Assembly (NCBI GenBank): GCA_009746045.1 | Contig: RPFO01000165.1 | Span: forward strand, 6,002,085-6,066,084 | DNA from: Mesostigma viride | Taxonomy: Eukaryota > Streptophyta > Mesostigmatophyceae > Mesostigmatales > Mesostigmataceae | Length of the DNA stretch: 64,000 bases | Direction: 5' to 3' | Shown here: positions 33,201-42,492 of the stretch, one piece after another | Numbering within the stretch: the stretch's first letter is position 1 | How the letters are laid out: each line of letters opens with the position of its first letter | Notes under the pieces: model-generated | The model's input: the letters and a program-made list of their open reading frames with translations, nothing else | The model's database searches: none | Told to the model about the DNA's origin: nothing | Program-made: the position numbers and the translations under genes

Positions 33201-35359
33201 TCAGGACTCAATGGGTAGTACTAGTGGAGACAAAACTCTCAATCTGTGGAATAGTAAGAGACACACGCAAACACGGCTTGCCCTCAAATATTGCAGGTTC
33301 GTCCACACAGCTGCCTGGCCGCCTGCACCGTGCGCGCGACCCACCTGCTTGCCATCATCATCCTCATCCTCTAACAGTTGCCAACCTTTGCACCATATAC
33401 ATGCATCGCATATGCCACATCACATATCGTCCGCACCTGCTTGGCCGCCTGCACGGCGCGTGCCACCACGTCATCCACGTCGCCGTCAACGATGTCTTCC
33501 TCCGTCACGCGCAGGTGGCAGCCGCCCGACTGCAGGGCGCAAGAGCATTCAATGCTTTCCCAGGTTATTAAATGCTTTGATTCAAGAATCTGCTATATGA
33601 CGCCTTTTTTCACAAATGCTTATGATAAATGTTTGCTTGTAATGAATTTTAAAAGCATAAACGACATATAATGGAAGAAGAAATATCCTAGATGTTCGCC
33701 AGTAGTTGTTTATGGTAAGCATTCATAGTAAACATTTACTACCATCATAGATGGAGCTGCCATCGCAAGTTTCACGTAAAACAGCTCCTTAACCATCTAT
33801 GTGAGATGTCCCATGTCAAAAGGTTTAACAGTAATTAACAGTAATTAACAGTAATTAGCTAGTAGCGTGCCTAATCAGTTCACCACCGCCTATACACAAA
33901 ATGGTATCCTCATAAGCATTCTCACCACATAGCTAGCAAACTTCAGCAGCTAGCACTCTCACCACATAGCTGGCAAGCTTCAGCAGCTAGCACTCTCACC
34001 ACATAGCTGTCAAGCTTCAGCAGCTAGCACTCTCACCACATAGCTGGCAAGCTTCAGCAGCTAGAACTCTCACCACATAGCTGGCAAGCTTCAGCAGCTA
34101 GCATTCTCACCACATAGCTGGCAAGCTTCAGCAGCTAGGACTCTCACCACATAGCTGTCAAACTTCACATGCGACAACGTTACATGCTGCGCCAAGTCCC
34201 CAGAGCGACCATTGGGTGGCCATACACAAGGCAGGATCGGCAAAAAGCAAGACTTGATTAACTAAAGCAGGACTTAATTGCTAGCATTGACTGATTAAAG
34301 CATAACTTGCCTTTCAAACACGACTTGATTGATAGCATTGGCTAATAATGCATAACTTGCCTTTCAAACACGGAAGGTTCAGCCAACACCTTGCCGACCT
34401 TTTTACATATGTTAGCACCCCCATTTCCAGCGCTAGACAGCACCTGTAGCCACATTCTCTGTTGTGATTCCCTGCAAGCACTGGGCAGGCAGCTGTGCCA
34501 GAAAAATGAGTTGGTAAGAGCAACCCCGTACCTGGATTATGAGAGAGACCAGGTCTGCTATCGCGGCTGTCTGGCTCTCTTCGTACTGCTTCAGCCATGC
34601 CTGTGCTGCTGACGTCACGGCCGGCTTCTTTTTCGCAGTCTTCAAGGTAACTGTCAAGAACATCGTACATGGATGAACCAGATGTGGACATATACACAAG
34701 TACAGGTCAATTATGACACATCCTACACAATGAGCGGGAGATAGGTACTAAATATACAATACATGCCAAAGATTGTTCGCACAAGACGGGCAAAACTGCA
34801 CGGCTCACCAAGCAAAGGATTGCCGTCGCTAGCGTCGGCCTCCTCGCCCTCTTGACCTTCCTCCGCCAAGGACTTCCGCTTGGGAGTCTTGGTCGCAGCT
34901 GACTTTGGTACACGAGGCGACGTACTCGTTTTGCGCCGCGGGGTCTGGAAATCGGGAAGGTAACCGAACAAAACAAGTAAATAACAGGGGCACCAACACT
35001 AGTAGGAAATTTGCGGGATGAACCAGCCCATGCCGCATTCCCTGCCAGCTAACCAATGTCAGGCAATGCTCAGGTTCATGAGTTGATGGCCACGCAGAAA
35101 ACTCACCTCCTTTGCAGCTGCCTCGCGGCCCCCGGTCGATTTGCGCCCGGTTGACTTCCGACCCTTTGGTGAGAAGTCGTCCTCTTCATCCGCTTCGACG
35201 TTCCCATCCCTGAACGTAATCGACAAGCACCAAGCGAAGCCAGTCAGCTGCCACTCGAAGGTGCTTACGCTGCACAATAAGCAAATATTAAACAAGTAAA
35301 TAAATATCAACGTACTCTGCGTAGAGGACCGTGCCACTTCGCTTCCTCAGCTGTACCAT
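205..35359 (-). CDS. SCC3: Cohesin subunit SCC3/STAG (stromalin), 25 exons
   Basis: SCC3 binds the kleisin SCC1 and DNA in the cohesin ring. Exons 1-25, high to low: 35316-35359, 35107-35209, 34809-34944, 34532-34650, 33437-33529, 32200-32384, 30560-30820, 29402-29546, 28823-29001, 27198-27957, 26370-26576, 11639-11782, 10517-10729, 9704-9944, 8774-8934, 7918-8058, 7021-7218, 6110-6232, 5460-5568, 4809-5155, 4173-4349, 3138-3714, 1965-2083, 886-1173, 205-285. All junctions are GT-AG and every phase agrees; the total is 5,151 nt (1,716 residues plus stop). Start is the ATG at 35357-35359 (MVQLRKRSG). The STAG domain lies near residues 105-230, the stromalin conserved domain (FKGIFVRRYRDVDPEIR) near 310-362, then helical repeats to about 1150. 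Beyond that is an acidic, lysine-rich tail, making it longer than the usual 1,100-1,260 residues. Recognised from family memory; the exon edges are inferred by hand. Confidence 0.9.
286..885 (-). other. SCC3 intron 24 with exon 24 echo
   Basis: The intron between the last two SCC3 exons. At about 788-830 it holds a second, diverged copy of the end of exon 24 with its donor. Around 690-740 there is a short 'gataaagaaag' repeat. No other gene is visible here. The segment 1-204 lies downstream of the SCC3 stop and shows nothing recognisable. Confidence 0.6.
2640..3115. repeat. 33-bp minisatellite in SCC3 intron 22
   Basis: About 14 copies of a unit around 'gctctagtgctgtttcattg' plus 13 further bases. 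It lies just downstream of exon 22 in the gene's direction. The length is a multiple of three, so open frames through it are an artefact. Two interruptions near 2630-2660 and 2850-2910 repeat the 'acaagaccgtctcgta' sequence that borders the exon 22 donor at 3120-3138. Confidence 0.9.
6350..6575. repeat. 34-bp minisatellite in SCC3 intron 17
   Basis: About seven copies of a unit containing 'agaggcatgcggaccataca' and 'aggttgccaag', with 'ggccatag' variants at both ends. It lies between exons 17 and 18. Confidence 0.88.
7465..7660. repeat. 27-bp minisatellite in SCC3 intron 16
   Basis: Seven copies of 'aatcaagtatccaagcctgt' plus 'tcatatt'. It abuts the 119-bp tandem repeat that begins near 7663. 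Confidence 0.92.
7663..7975. repeat. 119-bp tandem repeat overlapping the end of SCC3 exon 16
   Basis: Three copies start with 'gccccaacacccacatgcag' at 7666, 7785 and 7904, a spacing of 119 bp. Only the third belongs to the real exon 16 (7918-8058). The two others repeat the last 50 or so coding bases, the donor GT and the start of the intron, lying downstream in the gene. They are nearly identical, so this is a recent duplication. Confidence 0.92.
9280..9435. repeat. AT-rich short tandem repeat in SCC3 intron 14
   Basis: About five copies of a unit containing 'attacacgatagtgacttg' and 'attccataatat', between exons 14 and 15. Confidence 0.8.
10140..10455. repeat. 11-bp minisatellite (CCTATACAGTA)n
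   Basis: About 28 copies of an 11-bp unit with A/C/G variation at the last bases (gta, gca, gtc, gaa), in SCC3 intron 13. Open in several frames only because the unit lacks stops. Confidence 0.95.
10800..10950. repeat. GCAGGGT / GTAGGGG short tandem array
   Basis: A 7-bp G-rich repeat about 150 bp long in SCC3 intron 12, just upstream of exon 13 in the gene's direction. It is C-rich on the transcribed RNA. Confidence 0.85.
12412..26138. repeat. 13.7-kb satellite array of 40-bp and 32-bp monomers
   Basis: More than 300 head-to-tail monomers. The 40-bp form reads 'atgtgtggtgtggtgcaagc' then 'atcatcgcgtgttccccccc'; the 32-bp form lacks the 8 bases 'ggtgtggt'. Rarer 33, 34 and 35-bp forms occur. 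Monomers at 12480-13720 carry CCCCCGCC before ATG, while the rest have six to eight C. The C-run length is the main variable, and point changes are very rare (for example 14683, 25779). The array lies wholly in SCC3 intron 11. No plus-frame contains a stop, which gives three overlapping open frames over 4,500 codons; I do not regard them as genes. Confidence 0.98.
26142..26195 (+). repeat. Interstitial telomeric tract, (TTTAGGG)6 with an inverted CCCTAAA
   Basis: Six perfect TTTAGGG units (26142-26183) are followed at once by GTAAACCCTAAA, the opposite orientation. The tract interrupts the last degenerate satellite monomer: 'gcaacatcatcgcgtgttcc' precedes it and 'gtgcaacatcgcgtgatcc' follows. 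TTTAGGG is the telomere repeat of most plants and many green algae. Confidence 0.95.
28611..28808 (-). repeat. (CTCCCCT)n homopurine/homopyrimidine tract
   Basis: About 28 units of a 7-bp pyrimidine repeat immediately after the SCC3 exon 9 donor (28823). The transcribed RNA would read AGGGGAG repeats. It is a mirror-repeat tract that can form triplex DNA or G-quadruplexes in principle. Confidence 0.93.
29402..30820 (-). other. SCC3: SCC3 exons 7-8: stromalin conserved domain
   Basis: Exon 7 contains AGTQIGLQLLLSLVQVAVSC and ends in VDQLFKG. Exon 8 continues IFVRRYRDVDPEIRSACVAT and FLRDMFLKYIGWVLYDK. This is the most conserved block of the family (FKGxFVHRYRD ... YLKYxGWxxxDK) and decides the identification. 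The split codon at the exon 7/8 junction (GG plus C) restores the invariant glycine. Confidence 0.93.
30970..31178. repeat. 40-bp minisatellite in SCC3 intron 6
   Basis: Five near-identical 40-bp copies containing 'accatatgatatgataaaca' and 'cgtatggtcggtgttgtaag'. The CATATG and ATGATAT parts are partly self-complementary. Confidence 0.93.
31240..31915. repeat. 23-bp minisatellite in SCC3 intron 6
   Basis: About 29 copies of 'tgcgtgggttgtagcgtgct' plus 'gta', with A/G and T/C variants. The minus strand is stop-free in two frames for about 340 codons because the unit has no stop in those frames; no coding evidence. Confidence 0.95.
32645..32895. repeat. 49-bp tandem repeat in SCC3 intron 5
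   Basis: Five copies of a unit containing 'gaggcagctctatccatctg' and 'aataggatgtctcggtatac', the last diverged. Between exons 5 and 6. Confidence 0.88.
33915..34165. repeat. 37-bp tandem repeat in SCC3 intron 4
   Basis: Six to seven copies containing 'ctcaccacatagctggcaag' and 'cttcagcagctag'. On the gene's strand each copy has a GTGAG donor-like site. Confidence 0.88.
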
Positions 35360-36482
35360 GCTCAATTTTGCAGACTCTGCTGCTACGAAGTAGTCTAGCG
35401 CACCCAGCCGAACTGCTAAACTTTTCTATGAAAGGAATGTGACGCTGTTGAAAAACGTCTAGAAAATCGCATTTCCCATTATTCTAACCGGACAACCTCC
35501 CAAGCAATGGGCGCATCACGAGGCGCCATATCTGCGACCATCATGCCTGAAAACTGTGACGGTTTCCTGTAATGCGAGTTCCTTGTTGTGATTTTTTACC
35601 GCGCTTTTGTTCTACTGTCACGACCACTACGTGGTAAGTAGCTACTGCGCATTGACCGGTCCCTGGTCCCCGCTTTTCACCCTGTCGTGCCGCGTGGCGC
35701 CAAGCTGGCCTGCCCTCAATATTGCCAAAATATGCCAACTCTGTCACTGCATTAGGCATTAGGTCCATAATTAATGGTGACACGAGTTGTCTGACTCTCG
35801 AGGTGATGGGAGCAACTTATACTATGGGCTATGACGGGACATTGATCCTGCATAGTCCTCTGTTTTACGCAACCGGAGTGAGCAAAGAAACTAAGTTTTT
35901 ACTAGCAGGTATTTTGGGAAAACGCACGCAAGTACAGCATTGATTAAGCCAGCGCGCATTCACCATGGCACGCCGCTGACCGCATTACCGTGCATAATAT
36001 GTCATGGTGAATTGGCGGCGGATGGACTAACAGGTATTTTGGAAAAAGTGAAAACGTACGCGAGTACAGCATTGATTAAGCCAGCTCGCATTCACCATGG
36101 CACGCCGCTGACCGCATTACCGTGCATAATATGTCATGGTGAATTAGCCGCCAGCGGGTTCCGGCGTTTGCACGACTTGTATGCACGCAGGCCATAGAAA
36201 CCCAAAGGAACTGCAGAAGCCCTCATGCAGCGTTGTTGCTGCTACTTGCAGTAGAATGGACGGGATGAGCATGATGCTCAAGCGTGGAACATTCGCGGTA
36301 ATGCAGGACGCGGCAAACCGAATTCGGATGCATTGAGACGCATCAGTTCATGCGACCTTCCCGGGATATCGAGGGTACAGTTGGCGAGTAGGTTTGGCAA
36401 TCTAAGCGTATCGACTTTGGGAGAACGTCAAAGTGCCCAGAGTTGCTCCAGCGCTGCGCACGCCGGTGCATCGCCCAGAAAC
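35360..36482. promoter_or_regulatory. Divergent intergenic region between SCC3 and IPK
   Basis: The two genes are transcribed away from each other, so both promoters should be here. No TATA box or initiator can be assigned with confidence. The region contains a direct duplication (35901-36020 and 36026-36152) with about 80 nearly identical bases, including 'attaagccagc', 'catggcacgccgctgaccgc' and 'cataatatgtcatggtgaat'. I see no other gene in this stretch. Confidence 0.55.
35901..36152. repeat. Direct repeat of about 125 bp in the divergent promoter region
   Basis: Two copies starting 'acta(g/a)caggtattttgg' at 35901 and 36026. The second has a short insertion after 'ggaaaa'. The core from 'gtacagcattgattaagcca' to 'gtcatggtgaatt' is almost identical. 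Two internal short palindromic parts (cattcaccatgg, catggtgaat) are complementary, so each copy can fold as a stem. Confidence 0.9.
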
Positions 36483-39400
36483 ATGCATACCATACCAAAT
36501 GGCAAGATCATCAAGCTAGGTATGGGGATTCGTATCTAAATTAATGCGGTGGGATATCAGTTTTCGACTATATGATAAACTGTGCTTTGCTCTCACGCAT
36601 CTGAATTTGTACTCAGGGCGCGAATGCCCATGAGGGGTTGCGTGTCAGTGGAGCATGTACTTGTTCCTGGGCATGCCGAGCTAAACCGCCTGAGCGGACC
36701 TCGACCGGCCCAAACCCTTAAACCCTTGCGATTAACTTGCTAGTATTTAATGATATTTCATGTCGTGTATTCCACGTGTCTTGTGGTACCCCTTGGGGTA
36801 CCTGCAGGTGGCGCCGCCATCACCTTCAAGAACGAGTTCGAGACCCTGAACGCCGACGTCCTCCGCACAGCATCCAAACACATCTGGGAAGGCCGTTCCG
36901 CGGATCCAGACGCCTGCGACACGGTTGTTGTGCACGGCGCAGGTAAGGAGGACGCTCCTCTGCTAGCGCCCCCCTGTTGCAGCGCATGGGTTCAAATGCT
37001 TGCAACACGATCATCCTAGGCGTGCACGGCCTGACCGGTAGGGAGAGTTGTATACTGGTAGGTCAAATCTAGGGCCTCATAATCTTATCCCTGAGATTCT
37101 TTAACGTGTGTGTGTGGGGGGTGTAGGGAGAGTTATATACCCAAAACATATACTTGAGACAAGCAGAGCAGGCCTGGCATTTATTTATACTTTCTGCTCG
37201 CGTACCTGTGTGGTAGCCCATGAGCCTTGTGCCCTCTGAACATCCCTGCTGCAAGCATTCACTTATCAACTAGCACACCTTGTGGGCTAACCAGTGCCAT
37301 TAGTGAGCTCCAGCTGCAGGTTACGGGTCGGCGGCCACCGTAGATCCACAGATGTGTACCTCCCAGTGCATCAAGTATATGTGGGCACCCAAGCTTCTCT
37401 AACTCGCAGCACTTGTGACGACTACAATGTCCCAGGGTATTCATTATATCTGCCGCGTGGCCTAAGCAGTCACGACCACTATGGACCCGTTGTTTCCGTC
37501 GCAAGGCAGGCCCATCCGTGGTATTTGGGGGCAGGCTTCTTACTTACAGTTACAGGGCAGGCTGTACTGATAGCGCAGCCACGTTCAGGTCGTTATCTGA
37601 CGCCTCTCCCAGCCCGTGACTACCCTTCCATAGTCGCAACATAACATAAAATATATATGTAATGATCCATTGGTTGGCGGTCCAGCACCCCTGATGACTC
37701 TTCCTGAGCCCTCCCTCCTTCTCATTGTGTATAGGGGTCGAAGGTTCCTACATTGGTACCCGCGTGGCGCAGTCGATGTGTTAGTTAATTAAATGATTAA
37801 CGTATCAATTTTCATGACTCTTTCCTCATCACCTTTGTCTCATGGCTGCCAGCGCAAACCTTTTGCCTTGCGACGGTTCTTGTCTTCTTCCTTGCCTCCC
37901 AACGATGCACCGGACTCCTTCCCCGATCAATCCATGTCTATCGTCGAGGCAGGCAGCAAGTAGTAAGCCAAATGCTGCCTAGTGCTGGTGGGCGCTACTG
38001 CCGGTCCATTGGCATTTCCAGTTGCTATCCCCCTTCCTCCTTTCCCCTGCCCCCTGTCCATTTCAGTCCATTCCCTGTTACTATGGCCCATTTCTAATCA
38101 CTGTCCCCCCTCCAAGGGCAGGTCCTTACGCCGCTTATCTCACCTCCCCCCCCCCTCTTAACTTACTCCACTCCCTCCCGTTCCCGCGCAGGCTCCTTTG
38201 GCCACTTCCAGGCCAAGTCCGGTGGCCTGGTGCAGGGGAGCGCCACAGGGTCCCTGGGCGACCCCCCTGGGCTGCGGGCAGGCTTCTGTGCCACTCGGCA
38301 GTCGGTGAGCGGCCTATCCATAGCAATACCTTGTATGGGTAGAAGGTACCCTTTGTTCCTTAGGGGGTTGGTTGTCAAAGACCCAAGTACTTCACGAGCG
38401 GTGGATGTATCCCAACATGTGCTTGGAAAACTAAAACTAGCGATCGCCAACGGATCCGCCGGTCAAACACTTGAGCAGTACACCAGGGTACGTGAGCAGT
38501 ACACCAGTGTCCCTGCCTCTGCACCATGTCCCTGCCTCTAGCCGGCGACCGGTCCACGAGTAGAACGATCATCCTGTGGTCAGAACATGGCTGTAAACAG
38601 CTACCATTTTTTAGGTGGACAGGTGGGTGTCTTTACCTGGACTCTTTCACGCTGGATGAGTTCGCTCTGCCGTGGATGGGCTTGGATTGATATTTGATGC
38701 CTGAACTGGAACCTGAACTTCCACACAAATGTACACACACTAGCTGCTGCTAGTCTGCATAACCTAGCATCGCTTCCTGAACTGAAACTTGAACTGACAC
38801 ACGCGAGCTTTTCCTGGTCTGCATATCCTAGCATGCGGCAAACCCATACTCCCTCAACAAGGTGGATCCCAGCCAGGAGGTACACGTTACCTCCGCAGCA
38901 CAGTACATCTGCGAAAACAGGTAATGACAGATGGAGTCTGCAGCATCTACCCGCGACGCATCCCCACCGGGCATGTCATTCCTCCCCCCTTGCAGGTGAC
39001 CAAGCTGAACCACCACGTGGTGTCCGTGCTGATGGCAGGTGGGTGGTGGCTGCGCCGGTGGCGGGTGGGGTTGGCGTGGGAGCTACTCGTGACCGCGAAA
39101 CTACTCGTGGTCAGTACGCTACTCGTGGTCGGCCGCTCTCCCAAACGGGGGCACCAAGTAATGACCGTTGTTTTGAATGAGTGCCGGTTAGAAATCGTAA
39201 GAGTCAGGATGAGCCCAAGCCCAACTTTATGCGTCACCTCATGCCTGAGCCCACTAGCATTGGACATGGATGACCTCATGCCAGCACTAGTGCAAGTGTG
39301 GCCAAGTTTATATAGCTTGTCTCAGCTGTTGCGTGGGCACAGATGAGGAGAGCCTTATCACAGACGAGAATGGCCCTATCACAGATGAGAAGAGCCTTAT

Positions 39401-42400
39401 CACAGACGAGAATGGCCCTATCACAGATGAGAAGAGCCTTATCACAGACGAGAATGGCCCTATCACAGATGAGGAGAGCCTTATCACAGATGAGAATGGC
39501 CCTATCACAGATGAGAAGAGCCTTATCACAGACGAGAATGGCCCTATCACAGATGAGAAGAGCCTTATCACAGACGAGAATGGCCCTATCACAGATGAGG
39601 AGAGCCTTATCACAGATGAGAATGGCCCTATCACAGATGAGAAGAGCCTTATCACAGACGAGAAGAGCCTTGTCACAGATGAGAAGAGCCTTGTCACAGA
39701 TGAGAAGAGCCTTATCACGGATGAGAAGAGCCTTATCACAGATGAGGAGAACCTTATCTTTGACCTCTCTTGACAAGCCCTATCTTTGACCTCTCTTGAT
39801 GAGGGATGGTGGCACTTGGCGTGCGATGTAGACTAAACAGGCCCCGTGTCGCAGTCTGGTAGACAGGTGCAATTTTCAGGCACGGGCTATTGGGGGGGAG
39901 AAGGTGATGGCGGGGCTGGAGATACGCAGGCACTTGTGGGGGGGAGCGGAAGGTGGGAGGGAAGGCAGAAAGGAGGGAAGGCGGGGGGGTAGGCGGGCAG
40001 GCAGGTGGTTTATGGGTAGTGGTGAGGGTGGCAATAATAAAGGTTCTCATGGCTTCGCGATCTTGTCAGTTGCGTCCTAGCACCAGCCTTACTCCCTGTG
40101 TGCGATTTTTCACCAGCCAATTGTGCTTCCTATTCATATTAGTATCATTCATAGTGGTTGCTATTCATAATAGTATGCGTATTTCCTATTCCCATTCAAA
40201 TGCGTATTCTAGTTCTCCGTGCTTTTGCATCGTCTGTGGCTTGCATTGAATCGGTTAACTACTCGATGAACGCACGCACGGCCTGGTTTTGACGTTCCCT
40301 CGTGCTGGATTTCGCTCATCTTCGGAAATCTATAAATATCCGCCGATGCCAATGGAAGCAGAGGGCCTGCCCGCGTGCGCGCTCTCTCCGTTGGCGGCCG
40401 GCTGGCAGATGGAGGGAGGAAAGGTGAGGATATTTTTTATTGGCCAATCATTATACTTTCGTGAGCTTTATAGGCTGCTGGGTGGCAGGTGACGGGGGGC
40501 AGGTGAAGAGGGGCAGAGTGAGCCAGTTGCCAAATACAACAAAATAACTGCAAAAAAATAAGCGAAATGAGAAGCGGGACGCAGAGATGCGTACTTTTTA
40601 TTAGTTGGAATAGGCACGCGTTGCTACCAAAAATACTTTGCAAATCCATGTCTAAAAAAACGTATGGGTCTTTGACTGCCCATATATACCCTCTTGCTGC
40701 GCTGTACTACGTCTGCCCCCCCCTGGAAATCCCCTGTCCCTCCTTGTACACCTCAACACCTCTGCCCCCCCGGCATCCAGGTGGTCGAAGCGTCCTTGGA
40801 CGCCCCGCAGCACGATGGGGCGGCGCCCGCTTCGTCGCCCCCTACTACGTTCCAGGGTCACATTGGCTCGGTGACGTCCCTCCTGAACGCGGGCTTGCTC
40901 CCGGTGAGGATGATTTTGTACTACTACTTGCTGCATGCTGTTGGAGGATGATTTTAAAGTTGCTACATGCTGTTTGAGGATGATTTTATGGTAACAGCAT
41001 ACTGTGTGAGGATGACTTTGCAGTTGCTACATACTGTGTAAGGATGATTATAAAGTTGCTACATGCATTATGAGGATGGTTTTATAGTTGCTACATGCTG
41101 TTTGAGGATGATTTGATGGTAGCTGCATACTGTGTGACGTCCCCGTGCTCTGCACCGCCTGCTCTCGATGCTGGCGAGTATGCGAATGGCGCACGTGTTG
41201 CTTTCATGCTCGGGGGGTAGCCGTGTCCTGCTTGCTGATGTGGCGCGTTTGTTGCCCTAGTGCTTGGGCATAGCCGTGATTTGCTTGCTGACTTGTTGCT
41301 TTATCGCTTGGGTCATTGTAGCCGCTAAATCTCAAAAAGCATACGACTGGTCAACAGCCAATCACATACAGATGTCTGCGTATACCTAGATGTAGGAGGT
41401 GATACTAGCAGGAACTTGGCCATGGCCATCGCGGAGGTTGTAACTGTTTCCTCCCCACTACAGTGAAGGTCTGGTGTAGCTAGCTGTCCTCGCTGGTCGT
41501 AATTGCTTTGCCACTTTCTTTGCACGTGCCATTAAATAACAGGAATTGCAATTATTGCAAGGGATTTCACGAGGGCGTTACTAATATACTTGTTAAGGAA
41601 CTTTCTTGTGCCTGTCTACTTACTCTACTAAGAGCTGTTGCCTTCATGCACGTGTGTTCTGGTCTGCCGAAGGCCTTGCATCGCTTGTGAGCATACGTAT
41701 CGCTGGTCTGAACAGATGATTATCATGACTATCTGCACGGATGATTATCATGACTATCTGAACTCGTGATTATCACGACTTTATTGCGTACCAATGATGG
41801 TCCGCTTGTGGGCGTACGTGCCGGTCTGCACATGGGTCGCTACGTGTCGTGTGGTTCAGGTGCTTCACGGGGACTCCATTCTCGACTCCAAGAAGGTGAC
41901 TTTGCACTGTCAACTCTCTGCTGGCTATTCATAGATTGGGCATGCTGCCTTGACCTTGCGCCGTTTTTTTTTTTTTTTTTTTTTTTTTAATCCGATCATG
42001 TTTGCGCAGCGCAAGACGACCTGTTTTGGCATGCCTTGGCTGGCTTCTGATCGAGCATGTTCGAAGCATATTCGGAGCTAAATCAAAATCAAAATCAAAA
42101 TCAAAATCATGATTCATTGTGTGGCATCTCCATCCCGTTTCCTTGGTACTGTAAAGGCTACTAGGAAACTAGCCACGTGGTAGGGCCATGTGAATAGCTA
42201 CCAGTATATATATAGTTCTTTCGTGGCTATTCACTGGTCTCGGTCTATCCTGTAATAGCTACCAGTACATACATTTAGTTGTTTAGTGGCTATTCACTGG
42301 TCTCGGTCTATCCTGTCATAGCGCTATGGGCGTCGTCGTGAAGCACCACGCAAGCGCGTGCTACATATACCCCGTACTCCCGCCCCCCTCCCCCTCCCTC

Positions 42401-42461
42401 CCCCCAACCTACTCACATGCACACACACACACACAAACACACACACAAACACACACAACAA

Positions 42462-42492
<31 letters not shown>

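Larger units (their letters stand above)
32200..34944 (-). other. SCC3: SCC3 exons 3-6: N-terminal region and STAG domain
   Basis: Exon 3 encodes a basic stretch (TPRRKTSTSPRVPKSAATK) typical of the disordered N-terminus. Exon 4 gives AWLKQYEESQTAAIADLVSL, the helix that opens the STAG domain. Exon 5 continues with SGGCHLRVTEEDI, matching the SAGC/ACG motif of plant and animal SCC3 proteins. Exon 6 contains NLLQFWDTLVNEAG and LIPSCTNYLIALTG, the conserved FWD and 'IALS' helices. Junction phases (1, 0, 0, 2) agree throughout. Confidence 0.88.

Noticed and set aside
36333-36482. N-terminal extension of IPK as a transit peptide
   Set aside because: The frame is open upstream but has no ATG before 36483; it would need a TTG start.
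37740-37790. tRNA-like GTGGCGCAGTCGATG segment
   Set aside because: No matching acceptor stem or T-arm is present around it.
38924-39346. Alternative IPK exon near 39195 (RMSPSPTLC)
   Set aside because: It has a weak acceptor without a pyrimidine tract. The exon at 40362-40423 (EGLPACALSPLAAGW) fits the family and phase much better.
39276-39789. Overlapping frames on both strands (ITDEKS / LLICDRAI)
   Set aside because: A 21-bp repeat without stops yields these on any strand; the segment lies in IPK intron 4.
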